64,000 nucleotides of DNA from Rhodococcus sp. P-2 (GTDB taxonomy: Bacteria; Actinomycetota; Actinomycetes; Mycobacteriales; Mycobacteriaceae): contig NZ_CP066779.1 in NCBI RefSeq assembly GCF_016598535.1, positions 2,108,001-2,172,000 of the forward strand, in the 5' to 3' direction. Below the pieces are notes generated by a model. It was not told where the DNA came from. It made no database searches and saw nothing but the letters and a program-made list of their open reading frames with translations. Positions 35,840 to 44,529 of the stretch are shown here, in pieces. Every line of letters starts with the position of its first letter. The first letter of the stretch is position 1. A program made the translations under genes and the position numbers.

Positions 35840-36963
35840 CGGTTCAACCCTTTCACGATCACAGTGCGCAGAATTTCGTTGGTACCGCCGCGAATCGACC
35901 ACGACGGCGCCACCAGCACGGCCCGGGCGAGCAGTGACTCGTACGGATCGTCGGATGCAAGGTCTGGTGCCCGGCCGAGGTGCCGCGCGACGGTCGCAAC
36001 ACAGTCCTGTTCGAAGCGTGTGGCCATCTCCTTGATCAGCGCCGCCTCCGTGACCGGCGAGCGGCCGCCGTCGACCATCCGTGCAATGGACAGCGACATT
36101 CCGCGAAAAGCCCAGCAGCGTGCAGCAATCGAGCCCAGATCGGCAAGGGCAGCCGGCCCGCCCTGCGCTGCTTGGTTGGCTGCCCAGTTCTCGAGGACCG
36201 GCATCAGCGACATCCAACGGTCGACGCCACCTCGCTCGAGTGCCAGTTCACCGGTGTTTTGTCCCCAGCCCGCTCCGACGTCGCCGAGGCGACGCGAATC
36301 CGGCACGAAAACGTCCTGGAACGACACCTCGCAGAAGTCCTCACTACCGTCGATGAACGGAATGGGTGAGACGGACAGGCCGTCGCTGTCGCGATCGACG
36401 ATCAGCTGAGTGAGTCCGTTGTGCTTGTCCGCCGAGGTTCGGAGCAGGGCGAGTATGTGTGTGGCGTGGAAGGCGCCGGTGGTCCAGATCTTGGTGCCAT
36501 TGACTTTCCAGCCACCATCGACACGTTCGGCGCGAGTGCGTACCGATGCCAGGTCCGAACCCGAGTCGGGCTCACTCATCCCGATCGAGAACGAGAACTC
36601 ACCGCCGGCGATACCGGGAAGGAAGTACCGCTTCTGTTCCTCCGTGCCGTTGGCGGCGATGCTCGGACCAGACTGCCTGTCTCCGATCCAGTGATACCCG
36701 ACCGGTGCTCCCCGCGCGAGAAGTTCTTCCACGACGACCAATCGATCCACTGCTGACCGTCCGCCCCCGCCGTATTCCTTCGGCAGCGACATGCCGAGCC
36801 ACCCACGGCTACCGAGATCTCGCGAGAACACCGGGTCCACCGCCCCCGACATCCCGAGTCCGAGTGGATAGCTACCGGGGGTCAGCCGCTTGTCGAGGTA
36901 TTCCCGTACTTCTGCCTGAAGTTCGAGTTCCTCGATCGTCAGTTCTGTTGCGTCGAAACGCAT
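35836..36963 (-). CDS. Acyl-CoA dehydrogenase, catalytic subunit of the pair
   Basis: The 375-residue enzyme has FSIGMSEPDSGSDLASVRTRAERVDGGWKVNGTKIWTTGA for FAD/acyl binding, Glu243 in ALERGGVDRW at the expected base position, and the terminal signature WSIRGGTNEILRTVIVKGLNR. It is the first gene of the leftward operon and is coupled to the shorter dehydrogenase by an ATGA overlap, so a heteromeric enzyme is likely. The start is ATG 36963, 45 bases downstream of the GTATAC operator. Confidence 0.9.
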   Translation of the reverse strand: MRFDATELTIEELELQAEVREYLDKRLTPGSYPLGLGMSGAVDPVFSRDLGSRGWLGMSLPKEYGGGGRSAVDRLVVVEELLARGAPVGYHWIGDRQSGPSIAANGTEEQKRYFLPGIAGGEFSFSIGMSEPDSGSDLASVRTRAERVDGGWKVNGTKIWTTGAFHATHILALLRTSADKHNGLTQLIVDRDSDGLSVSPIPFIDGSEDFCEVSFQDVFVPDSRRLGDVGAGWGQNTGELALERGGVDRWMSLMPVLENWAANQAAQGGPAALADLGSIAARCWAFRGMSLSIARMVDGGRSPVTEAALIKEMATRFEQDCVATVARHLGRAPDLASDDPYESLLARAVLVAPSWSIRGGTNEILRTVIVKGLNR

Positions 36964-37007
36964 GGACGTCTCCGATCAGTTGATTCATCGACTGGGTTCA
37001 TTGCAAC

Positions 37008-37025
37008 GTATACAAAAATGTATAC
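37008..37025. promoter_or_regulatory. Candidate GntR/FadR operator (two GTATAC boxes)
   Basis: GTATAC at 37008-37013 and again at 37020-37025, separated by AAAAAT, lie just upstream of the leftward dehydrogenase operon that ends with its gntR gene. GT-N-TAC boxes are the usual contact of GntR-family proteins, so autoregulation of the operon is likely. Confidence 0.6.
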
Positions 37026-37072
37026 CATCTTGAATATGGCTGTCTGCCAACAGCACCCGGCTGATCGCGCGA

Positions 37073-38221
37073 CTACCTGGCCAGCAAGACGGCGGAGCCG
37101 ATCTCGAACAGACGCTCAGGCAGGTCGTCACGACGACGTAGTCGGCCGATACGCACGGCGTTCTCCACAACCGTCAGAGCAGCATTGACGGTGATTCTGG
37201 CCGTCGCGGGTTCAAGTCCCGGACGAACGTCGTCGAGCATCTTGACCCACAACGCGACGTACTCACGCTGATTCTGTTCACACGTGCGGCGGAACTTGTC
37301 CGGCAATTGGTCGAGCTCACTGATCAACAAACCGATCAGATGACGCTCGTTGATTGCGAAATCGATGTGTGCCGCAAGCAATCCCGCTAACGCGTCCTCC
37401 GGCCCGGTTGCCGCAGCGAGCGCCTGCGCGACACCGATCCGCCGCCGCTCACCACCCCTCGAGACCGCCGCAATCAGCAGGTCGATCTTGGCATCGAAGT
37501 GGTTGTACACATTGGGGCCCGTAGTTCCGGCGGCCTCACCGATGTCCTCGGTGTTGACCGCCTGATACCCACGCTCGTCGAACAGACGAATGGCTTCGGT
37601 CAACAAGAGTTCACGCCTCGGCATCGCGACCGGAACGTGACCGGTCGGCGTCTCCACCTTCGCCTCGGAGTGGCCGAGTTCCGTGTGCACCGCCCGCTCC
37701 GCCAACTCTGCCAACAGCAGTTCCATCTGACGTCTCGGCAGGGACACTCGATGCGAGGACACGCTGTTGAAGACAGCGATGAGAGCCCAGGCGAGCAGAT
37801 AGCTGTCTTCCTCGTCGAGTTCGGGGCGTTCCGTTCGGATCAGCGCAGCATCGCGGGCCGCAGCGCTCTTGAGCGTCGCGCGCATTTCCTCCCGTTGCTC
37901 GTCGGGCAGGTAGCGAGCTTCGCGTTGCCACAGGAGCGACAAACCTCGACGACGAGATACCGACGCCGCAAGCTCGGCGATCATCGATTTCAGATCCTCG
38001 GACCCGGCGACCCGGTCGTAGAGCGACTCGATGCCCGCGTTGACCGCTGCGTAGAGAAGATCCGGCTTGTTCTTGAAGTGTCGATACAGGGCAGGCGCCG
38101 TGATTCCGACTGCCGCAGCCACCTGTGCAACGGACACGTTGTGATAGCCGTGCTCACGGAAAAGTTCGCCTGCAGCAGCAAGAATCTGCTGTTTGCGGTC
38201 GTGGGGCCGACGTACGACCAT
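37073..38221 (-). CDS. Tandem double TetR regulator (two TetR domains in one protein)
   Basis: The 382-residue product is about twice the size of a normal TetR protein. Domain 1 (about 8-60) has RKQQILAAAGELFREHGYHNVSVAQVAAAVGITAPALYRHFKNKPDLLYAAV. A second complete DNA-binding domain (about 205-255) has RRELLLTEAIRLFDERGYQAVNTEDIGEAAGTTGPNVYNHFDAKIDLLIAAV. Each is followed by its own helical region. It therefore carries the content of a TetR dimer, or two different binding specificities, in one chain. It is divergent from the dehydrogenase at 38424, which it probably controls, perhaps with other parts of the island. Confidence 0.88.
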   Translation of the reverse strand: MVVRRPHDRKQQILAAAGELFREHGYHNVSVAQVAAAVGITAPALYRHFKNKPDLLYAAVNAGIESLYDRVAGSEDLKSMIAELAASVSRRRGLSLLWQREARYLPDEQREEMRATLKSAAARDAALIRTERPELDEEDSYLLAWALIAVFNSVSSHRVSLPRRQMELLLAELAERAVHTELGHSEAKVETPTGHVPVAMPRRELLLTEAIRLFDERGYQAVNTEDIGEAAGTTGPNVYNHFDAKIDLLIAAVSRGGERRRIGVAQALAAATGPEDALAGLLAAHIDFAINERHLIGLLISELDQLPDKFRRTCEQNQREYVALWVKMLDDVRPGLEPATARITVNAALTVVENAVRIGRLRRRDDLPERLFEIGSAVLLAR

Positions 38222-38423
38222 CGTGACTCTCTCCTTCGCGACAACTGGAAATCTCGAACAACCAAAGCTGCATCGTCAAACACACATCTATGAGTTATTA
38301 TTCACTTATTGTCGGAAAACAACAGCTCATTCCGCAATCTTCTCTCAACATCTGGTTAGAGAACCTTACCTCACCTCAGAACCGGACACCTGGCTTCAGG
38401 GTACCGAGCCCAAGGAGAATCAC

Positions 38424-39581
38424 GTGCAACGAACCGTCTACAACAGCGATCACGATACGTTCCGTCACATGATTCGGACGTTCATCGCCCGTGAGGTCGT
38501 CCCACACTTCCCGGAATGGGAGGAAGCCGGCATGGTTCCCCGGTCACTGTATCGACAGTTGGGTGACCTCGGAATATTCGGAATCGAGCTACCGGAGGAG
38601 TATGGCGGCGGCGGCGAGACGAGCTTCAAGTATCAGGCCGTGATCCGTGAGGAGACCGCACGGGCAGGGGTCACTTTCGGCGCCGACGTCGTCCACACGT
38701 GCCTCGTCCTGCCCTATCTGGTCGAGTACGGCAACGACGAACAGAAAGCGCGGTGGCTTCCCGGATTCCTCTCCGGTGAACTGATGACCGCCATCGCGAT
38801 GACGGAACCGGGCGCCGGTTCCGACCTTGCCGGGATCAAGACAACCGCGAGACTGTCCGCCGACGGCAGCCACTACATCCTCAACGGATCCAAGACGTTC
38901 ATCACCGGCGGAGTGCAGGCCGACTTGATTCTCGTGGTCGCCCGCACCAGTCCGGCAAGCGATGCAGACCGACGTGCTGGTCTGTCGATACTCTGCGTCG
39001 ACACCACGTCGGAAGGCTTCAGCGTCGGCCGCAAGCTCGAGAAGCTGGGGCTACGAGCGCAGGACACCGCAGAACTGTCGTTCACCGATGTCCGCGTGCC
39101 GATCGAGAACCTCCTGGGCGACGAGGGTGCGGGGTTCGGCTACCTCACCCGAAATCTCGTCCGGGAGCGACTCGGCGCCGCGGTGGGGTCGTACGCGAAT
39201 GCAAGCGCAGCAATCGAGTTCACGACCGCATACGTCAAGGAGCGCGAGGTCTTCGGCACGCCTGTGGCTCAGTTCCAGAACACGAAATTCGTCTTGGCAG
39301 AATGCTCGGCAGAGGTTGCGGCCGCGCAAGCTGCGGTCGACCGCGCACTCGATCTGGACGAGATCCGTGAGCTGACCGTCGCGGATGCGGCGAGGATCAA
39401 GCTCTTCTGCACCGAGACTGCCGGCCGCGTCATCGACAAATGCCTGCAACTACACGGTGGATACGGTTACATGCGCGAGTACCCGATCTCTCGTCTGTAT
39501 GCGGACACACGGGTCAACCGAATCTATGCGGGTTCGAGTGAAGTGATGAAGACGATCATCGCCAAGGACATCGGAATCTGA
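38424..39581 (+). CDS. Acyl-CoA dehydrogenase (paralogue of the 29170 enzyme)
   Basis: The product has 385 residues from GTG 38424, which follows AAGGAG at ideal spacing; the longer in-frame start at 38193 would run into the regulator gene. It has MTAIAMTEPGAGSDLAGIKTTARL, ILNGSKTFITGG, RNLVRERLGAAV with the base Glu, and the end YAGSSEVMKTIIAKDIGI. Length and motifs match the enzyme at 29170 throughout. It stands alone, divergent from the double TetR gene, and ends at a strong terminator. Confidence 0.92.
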   Translation: MQRTVYNSDHDTFRHMIRTFIAREVVPHFPEWEEAGMVPRSLYRQLGDLGIFGIELPEEYGGGGETSFKYQAVIREETARAGVTFGADVVHTCLVLPYLVEYGNDEQKARWLPGFLSGELMTAIAMTEPGAGSDLAGIKTTARLSADGSHYILNGSKTFITGGVQADLILVVARTSPASDADRRAGLSILCVDTTSEGFSVGRKLEKLGLRAQDTAELSFTDVRVPIENLLGDEGAGFGYLTRNLVRERLGAAVGSYANASAAIEFTTAYVKEREVFGTPVAQFQNTKFVLAECSAEVAAAQAAVDRALDLDEIRELTVADAARIKLFCTETAGRVIDKCLQLHGGYGYMREYPISRLYADTRVNRIYAGSSEVMKTIIAKDIGI

Positions 39582-39616
39582 CGCCAGTCAAGGACATTGG
39601 CATCGGACACGAGCTG

Positions 39617-39653
39617 ATTCAGCCCCACCTCGACAATAGAAGTGGGGCTGAAT
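39617..39653. terminator. Bidirectional hairpin terminator
   Basis: ATTCAGCCCCAC (39617-39628) pairs with 39642-39653, a 12-bp stem around a 13-base loop followed by CTTTG. It lies between the convergent dehydrogenase and aldehyde dehydrogenase genes. Confidence 0.85.
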
Positions 39654-39671
39654 CTTTGTGATTTCGCCTGA

Positions 39672-41117
39672 TCAAGCAGGGAGGAAGATGCTCTTGGCTT
39701 CGAGGTACGCCGCCAGACCTTCCGGGCCGAATTCGCGCCCCACCCCCGAATTCTTGTAACCGCCGAAGGGACCAACGACGTCGAATCGTTGGCAGTTGAC
39801 CGAGAAGGTACCGGTCCGAATCTGCCGTGCCACCTCGACGCCGCGAGCAGTGTCCGCGGTCCACACCGCTCCCGAGAGTCCGAGGTCGGAATCGTTGGCA
39901 ATCGCGATCGCGTGAGCTTCGTCCTCGAACGCGATCAGGCAGACGACCGGCCCGAAGATTTCCTCGCGAGCAATCCGCATGGAGTTGTCGACGTTGCCGA
40001 AGACCGTGGGTTCGACGTACCAGCCTGTCGAAAGCCCCTCCGGAACAGACCCTCCCGTCAATATCTTCGCACCCTCTGCCTCACCGATTTCGACGTAGTC
40101 GAGCACTCGTTGCTGCTGCGCCGCACTGGTCATCGGGCCGATCACAGTCGCCGGATCGGTCGGATCGCCAACTTTCATCGCCGCGACCGCAGCAGCACAC
40201 TTCTCTGCGATCTCGTCATATCTGCTGACTGGCAACAGAATACGCGTCAACGCGACGCAGGCTTGACCACTGTTGGCAAAGGATCCGGCCAGAATGTTGG
40301 GCAGCGCTCGATCGATATCTGCGTCTTCGAGGACTATCGCAGCCGACTTGCCACCGAGTTCGAGTGTCACTCGTGTGAGATTGGCGGCCGCAGCAGCCAT
40401 GATCGCCTTACCTGCTGCCACCGAACCGGTGAAGGCCACCTTGTCGATTCCGGGGTGGGACACCAGATGTGCGCTCACGTCCCGGTCGGCTGGCAAGACG
40501 CTGAGCACTCCCTTCGGAAGTCCTGCCTGTGAACAGATCTCGGCCAGCAAGTTCGAATCGAGCGGCGTCTCCGGAGCCGGTTTCAAGATCACCGCACATC
40601 CGCTCAGAAGTGCCGGTGCAAGTTTCGCAGCGATCACCAACTGTGGCACGTTCCACGGAACTATTGCTGCCACGACACCCACGGGTTCGTGACGGATCAA
40701 CATCGGGCCGCCGACGCCCTCACGCGACTCTTCGAACGGAAACTGCGCCGCAACGGCACACGCCGCGCCGTATGCCGCAACGGCTCCCAACACCTGCGTG
40801 CGCATCGCCGAACTGGACGGAGCACCGTTCTGCCGCGAGATCAGCGCTGCGAATTCCTCACTCCTGGCGAGAATCGCGTCCTTGATGCGGGTGACGACCG
40901 CGATGCGATCAGCAAGGGGTGTCTGTGCCCACTGTCCGGAATCACATGCCGCTCTCGCGATCTCCACTGCGCGGTCGACATCTGCCGTCGACGCCGCTGG
41001 GACCGAACCGATCACGCTCTCCGTATGCGGCGATATCACCTCGATGACGCCGCTGTCGGATGGTGTAACCCATTCGCCGCCGATGAATAGTTCGGTGTAC
41101 TCGACACATGCTTTCAT
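39672..41117 (-). CDS. NAD(P)-dependent aldehyde dehydrogenase
   Basis: The 481-residue enzyme has VAAIVPWNVPQLVIAAKLAPAL, the cofactor segment FTGSVAAGKAIM, the general base Glu in TLELGGKSA (about residue 250), and the nucleophilic Cys in NSGQACVALTRIL (about residue 285). The C-terminus has PFGGYKNSGVGREFGPEGLAAY. It oxidises an aldehyde to the carboxylic acid, which could feed the neighbouring ligases. It is divergent from the TauD-type gene across about 185 bases. Confidence 0.92.
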   Translation of the reverse strand: MKACVEYTELFIGGEWVTPSDSGVIEVISPHTESVIGSVPAASTADVDRAVEIARAACDSGQWAQTPLADRIAVVTRIKDAILARSEEFAALISRQNGAPSSSAMRTQVLGAVAAYGAACAVAAQFPFEESREGVGGPMLIRHEPVGVVAAIVPWNVPQLVIAAKLAPALLSGCAVILKPAPETPLDSNLLAEICSQAGLPKGVLSVLPADRDVSAHLVSHPGIDKVAFTGSVAAGKAIMAAAAANLTRVTLELGGKSAAIVLEDADIDRALPNILAGSFANSGQACVALTRILLPVSRYDEIAEKCAAAVAAMKVGDPTDPATVIGPMTSAAQQQRVLDYVEIGEAEGAKILTGGSVPEGLSTGWYVEPTVFGNVDNSMRIAREEIFGPVVCLIAFEDEAHAIAIANDSDLGLSGAVWTADTARGVEVARQIRTGTFSVNCQRFDVVGPFGGYKNSGVGREFGPEGLAAYLEAKSIFLPA

Positions 41118-41302
41118 GCTCGCCCACTCCTCAGATTTAGTGTTCAGCGGATCAGCGCTCAGATCTCGCCGGTATGCCGTAGACCATATCTTTCAGATAA
41201 TAAAGTTAATTGACAATAATGCAAACACGCGACTCCACCACTCTTGACACGATTAAGGATTACGCCTTACCGTAGCGAAGCACTCCAACCGAACGAGTAA
41301 GG

Positions 41303-42256
41303 ATGACGGACATGACGGCATTCGTGAACGGACAGATCTACCCGGTAGCAACCGATCCACTCGCTGCTTACGGGCCACTCGTGGCGTCGCGCACCGCGGA
41401 GGGATTCGACGTGTTGCCCTACACACGTTTCACACTCACTCCGACGACGCCTACCATCGGTGCAGAAATCTCGGGAATCCAACTGAGCGGGCAGCTCTCG
41501 GACGAGACGATGTCGGAACTTCGCCGAGCACTACTCGAATGGAAAGTACTCTTCTTCCGCGATCAAACTATCGACCGCAGCGAACACCGAGATTTCGCGA
41601 GTCGATGGGGCTCACTGGAACAGCATCCGTTTTTCAAGTACACCCAACCAGGCCAGAGCGAAGCCGACATCGTCACTCTCGCCAAAGATGCGATGACCGG
41701 CGGCGTGGAGAACAACTGGCACAACGACGTCAGTTGGCACGAGTTCCCCTCGTTCGCAGCGGTCCTGCGTGCGGTCGAGGTTCCTCCGGTCGGCGGCGAT
41801 ACCTTGTGGGCCGATACCGGAGCGGCGTACGAACTACTCCCGCAGGACATCAAAGAACGCATTGATCGGCTTGTTGCCGAGCATGATTGGATCAATTCGT
41901 TCGGCAAGCACATGGATCCGTCGACGGTGGCGAAGTTGCGCCCACAGTTCCCTGCGGTTCGACATCCTGTGGTGCGGGTGATCCCCGAGACCGGGCGGAA
42001 GGTCCTCTTCGTCAATCTCAGCTTCACTCAGAGGATCGTCGGGGTATCCGAAGCCGAGTCCAACGAGCTACTCACCCTGCTCTACCGACACGTACATCGT
42101 CCCGAGTTCCAAGTACGCCTCAAATGGCGGAAGAACACGATTGCGTTCTGGGACAACCGAACTTGTCAGCATTACGCGGCCAGCGACTACTTTCCCGCTC
42201 GCAGAGTGATGGATCGAATATCGATCGTCGGCGACAGGCCTGTGGGCGCTCGCTGA
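41303..42256 (+). CDS. TauD/TfdA family Fe(II)/2-oxoglutarate dioxygenase
   Basis: The 317-residue product carries the iron site His140-x-Asp142 (NNWHNDVSW) and distal His290 (CQHYAASDYFPARR). Arg301 or Arg305 after it likely binds 2-oxoglutarate. The family hydroxylates taurine, alkyl sulfates, phenoxyacetates and similar compounds, often releasing the substituent by decay of the hydroxylated product. The substrate is unknown; no sulfonate transporter is nearby. The start may be 41303 or 41312. It converges with the TetR gene 10 bases away. Confidence 0.88.
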   Translation: MTDMTAFVNGQIYPVATDPLAAYGPLVASRTAEGFDVLPYTRFTLTPTTPTIGAEISGIQLSGQLSDETMSELRRALLEWKVLFFRDQTIDRSEHRDFASRWGSLEQHPFFKYTQPGQSEADIVTLAKDAMTGGVENNWHNDVSWHEFPSFAAVLRAVEVPPVGGDTLWADTGAAYELLPQDIKERIDRLVAEHDWINSFGKHMDPSTVAKLRPQFPAVRHPVVRVIPETGRKVLFVNLSFTQRIVGVSEAESNELLTLLYRHVHRPEFQVRLKWRKNTIAFWDNRTCQHYAASDYFPARRVMDRISIVGDRPVGAR

Positions 42257-42266
42257 CACCGGAGTC

Positions 42267-42821
42267 TCAGGAGCTGACGAACGACTCGACCATCCGTCGT
42301 TCATCGGTCTCGTCTGCGAGAGGCCATGCCAACAGCATCAACACGATCCGCACCACCCACTGCGACTTCTGCCCTTCGGGATCCAATCCGGCAAGTTCCA
42401 GTGCAGTACGCGGCAGCAGCGGCGAAGACACGAGATACTCGTCGATCCCGTTGGCCCGCGCTGCCGCAAGGCCGTGGCTCATGGCAGCGTCGGATCGTAT
42501 CGCGTCGACGGCGACGAGAATCGACTCCACGATCCGCTCGTCGCCGTGCAGTGATTCGACGGCAGCCGCAACCTGCCTCGCCACGGAAGCCGCACCTCGG
42601 GACAACAGCCCTTCGCGAATCGCGGACTTGCCAACCACGTAGCGGTAGAGCGTTGCCCGCGAACAGCCTGCGCGCGAAGCGACGTCGTCGGCATTGAACC
42701 GATCGAATCCGTGTTCTCGAATCAGCTCTGCTGCAGCCGCGAAGATGCGCTCGGTAGCGAGTTCACGACGATTACCGCCGGCCAGCCAATCGGCGGCGTG
42801 GCGCTCGTTCGCACCGGTCAC
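42267..42821 (-). CDS. TetR family transcriptional regulator
   Basis: The 184-residue product (GTG start) has a TetR DNA-binding domain near residues 20-70: RELATERIFAAAAELIREHGFDRFNADDVASRAGCSRATLYRYVVGKSAIREGLL. It is divergent from the cytochrome P450 gene, with a palindrome between, so it probably represses the P450. Its ligand is presumably the P450 substrate or a relative. Confidence 0.88.
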   Translation of the reverse strand: MTGANERHAADWLAGGNRRELATERIFAAAAELIREHGFDRFNADDVASRAGCSRATLYRYVVGKSAIREGLLSRGAASVARQVAAAVESLHGDERIVESILVAVDAIRSDAAMSHGLAAARANGIDEYLVSSPLLPRTALELAGLDPEGQKSQWVVRIVLMLLAWPLADETDERRMVESFVSS

Positions 42822-42834
42822 TCTCCGTCACCTC

Positions 42835-42849
42835 GTCTCACTCTGAGAC
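42835..42849. promoter_or_regulatory. Candidate TetR operator between tetR and P450
   Basis: GTCTCA at 42835-42840 and TGAGAC at 42844-42849 form a perfect inverted repeat with centre CTC, 14 bases upstream of the tetR start in the tetR/P450 divergent gap. Confidence 0.55.
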
Positions 42850-43006
42850 AGATTCAATCAGAAATCTCTACGTTCCGGAAGGCGGGGAGCCTCTGACCTG
42901 GGAGAAGCAGGGAAGTCAGAATGTGCGTGAGATTTTCTCAAAATGCCAGTTCAGAGGCATTTTCTACCTGTTGACTTCTCCTTCCGGGGCGTGAAATCTT
43001 CCCTTC

Positions 43007-44230
43007 GTGACACCATCGACGCTCGACATCAATCCCTTCCTCCCGTCGAACATCGACGACCCGTACCCGCTCTACGACGTACTCCGGCGCGAGCACCCCG
43101 TGTACCGAATTCCCGATACCGACTTCTATCTGGTGTCGACGTGGGAACTGGTCACCGAGGCCGTTTCCCGTACGGAGGACTTCTCCTCCAACCTCACCGG
43201 CGTGCTGGTCCGTACACCGGACGGTTCGGCCCTGACCTTCGATATGGACAGCGGCGGGCAAGCTGTTCACTTTCTCGCGACTGCCGACGAGCCCGACCAT
43301 CAGCACCAGCGCAAACTTGTGCTGCCGACACTGGTCGCCAAACGCATACGAGCACTCGAGCCGACGATGCTCGAGTACACGCAGCAGTTGTGGGACAACG
43401 GCTTCGACGGTCGACAGATCGAATGGGTCACGTCGGTAGCGGACACACTGCCGCTGCAGATGGTTGCCACACTGATCGGCCTGCCGGCACACGACGTCCC
43501 CCAATTGCTGGAGTGGTCGTACGACAGCACCGAACTTCTCAGCGGCATCGTGACGGCGGAACGGTTGACAGACGTCGTCACCTCGGCTACCGAACTCACC
43601 GGGTACCTCTACGGCAAGTTTCGTGAGGCGCGGACAAACCCGGTCGACGATCTACTCGGAGACCTCGTTCACTGCTGTGACGCAGGCGAACTCAGCGAAG
43701 ACGTGGCCGTGCTGATGCTGGTGCAACTCGTCGGTGCGGGTGGCGAATCAACCGCCGGACTGATCGCCAACTCTGCACGGCTACCCGCCGAGCGCCCTGA
43801 GATCCAGATCCAATTGCGCGAGGACCCGATGCTCCTGGGCGCGTTCCTGGAGGAGACGCTCAGACTCGAGTCGCCTTTTCGCGGACACCACCGACATGTC
43901 AATGCGGACACAACACTCGGCGGAGTGGCGCTACCCGCCGGAAGTCATCTCATATTGCTGTGGGGCTCGGCGAACCGCGACCCGGAGTCGTTCGCCGAGC
44001 CACAGGTGATGAACCTCGACAGGGCCAATCTCCGAGCGCATTTCGCCTTCGGCAAAGGCACACATTTCTGTGTTGGGGCCGCGCTGGCTCGCCTGGAAGC
44101 TAAGACCGCAATCGCAGTCCTTCTCGAGAACAGTTCACACGTCTCAGTCGATTCCCAATCCCCACCCCGTTGGGTCCCCAGCATGTTCGTGCGCCGCCAT
44201 CAGAGTTTGCATCTCGCTGTCACTGGATAA
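43007..44230 (+). CDS. Cytochrome P450
   Basis: The 407-residue soluble bacterial P450 has I-helix GAGGESTAG (about 243-251), the ExxR motif ETLRLESPF, and the haem loop FAFGKGTHFCVGAALARLE with its Cys ligand near residue 350. No ferredoxin or reductase gene is adjacent, so electrons must come from elsewhere. The start is GTG 43007 without a strong ribosome site. Linked regulation with the preceding TetR gene is inferred. It may start degradation of a terpene, steroid or cyclic compound handled by the upstream CoA-ester island. Confidence 0.92.
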   Translation: MTPSTLDINPFLPSNIDDPYPLYDVLRREHPVYRIPDTDFYLVSTWELVTEAVSRTEDFSSNLTGVLVRTPDGSALTFDMDSGGQAVHFLATADEPDHQHQRKLVLPTLVAKRIRALEPTMLEYTQQLWDNGFDGRQIEWVTSVADTLPLQMVATLIGLPAHDVPQLLEWSYDSTELLSGIVTAERLTDVVTSATELTGYLYGKFREARTNPVDDLLGDLVHCCDAGELSEDVAVLMLVQLVGAGGESTAGLIANSARLPAERPEIQIQLREDPMLLGAFLEETLRLESPFRGHHRHVNADTTLGGVALPAGSHLILLWGSANRDPESFAEPQVMNLDRANLRAHFAFGKGTHFCVGAALARLEAKTAIAVLLENSSHVSVDSQSPPRWVPSMFVRRHQSLHLAVTG

Positions 44231-44529
44231 ATTCACTCAGTTGTCGAAATCTGTGTAAGAAATACCAATACCGAATCAACATCGCTGCAGCGACTGAAGT
44301 CATTGCAGATGCTAATCCGTTACCCCGCATGGCCGGCATGGCACTAACTCGACAAGCGATCGACCAGCTATTCGCGCTCCCAATCTGCCTGCCACATCAG
44401 CTCCGGCCACAGTTTCTTTTCAGCTCTCACGTGTTTGAATGATCGAACTTTCGAAAATTGTTGTACAACATACCGATAACTCTCGCAACTCCTGACGCTT
44501 GGACGTTCGTCCGACTAGAATTCGGAGGT
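44231..44529. other. Intergenic region, AT-richer, no gene seen
   Basis: This stretch of about 300 bases between the P450 and the repeat protein is visibly AT-richer than its surroundings. An open frame of 90 codons at 44170-44442 overlaps the P450 end and has no convincing start or codon bias. It probably holds the promoter of the 44530 gene. Confidence 0.6.

Noticed and set aside
44170-44442. 90-codon frame after the P450
   Set aside because: It overlaps the P450 3' end in another frame and shows no family features.
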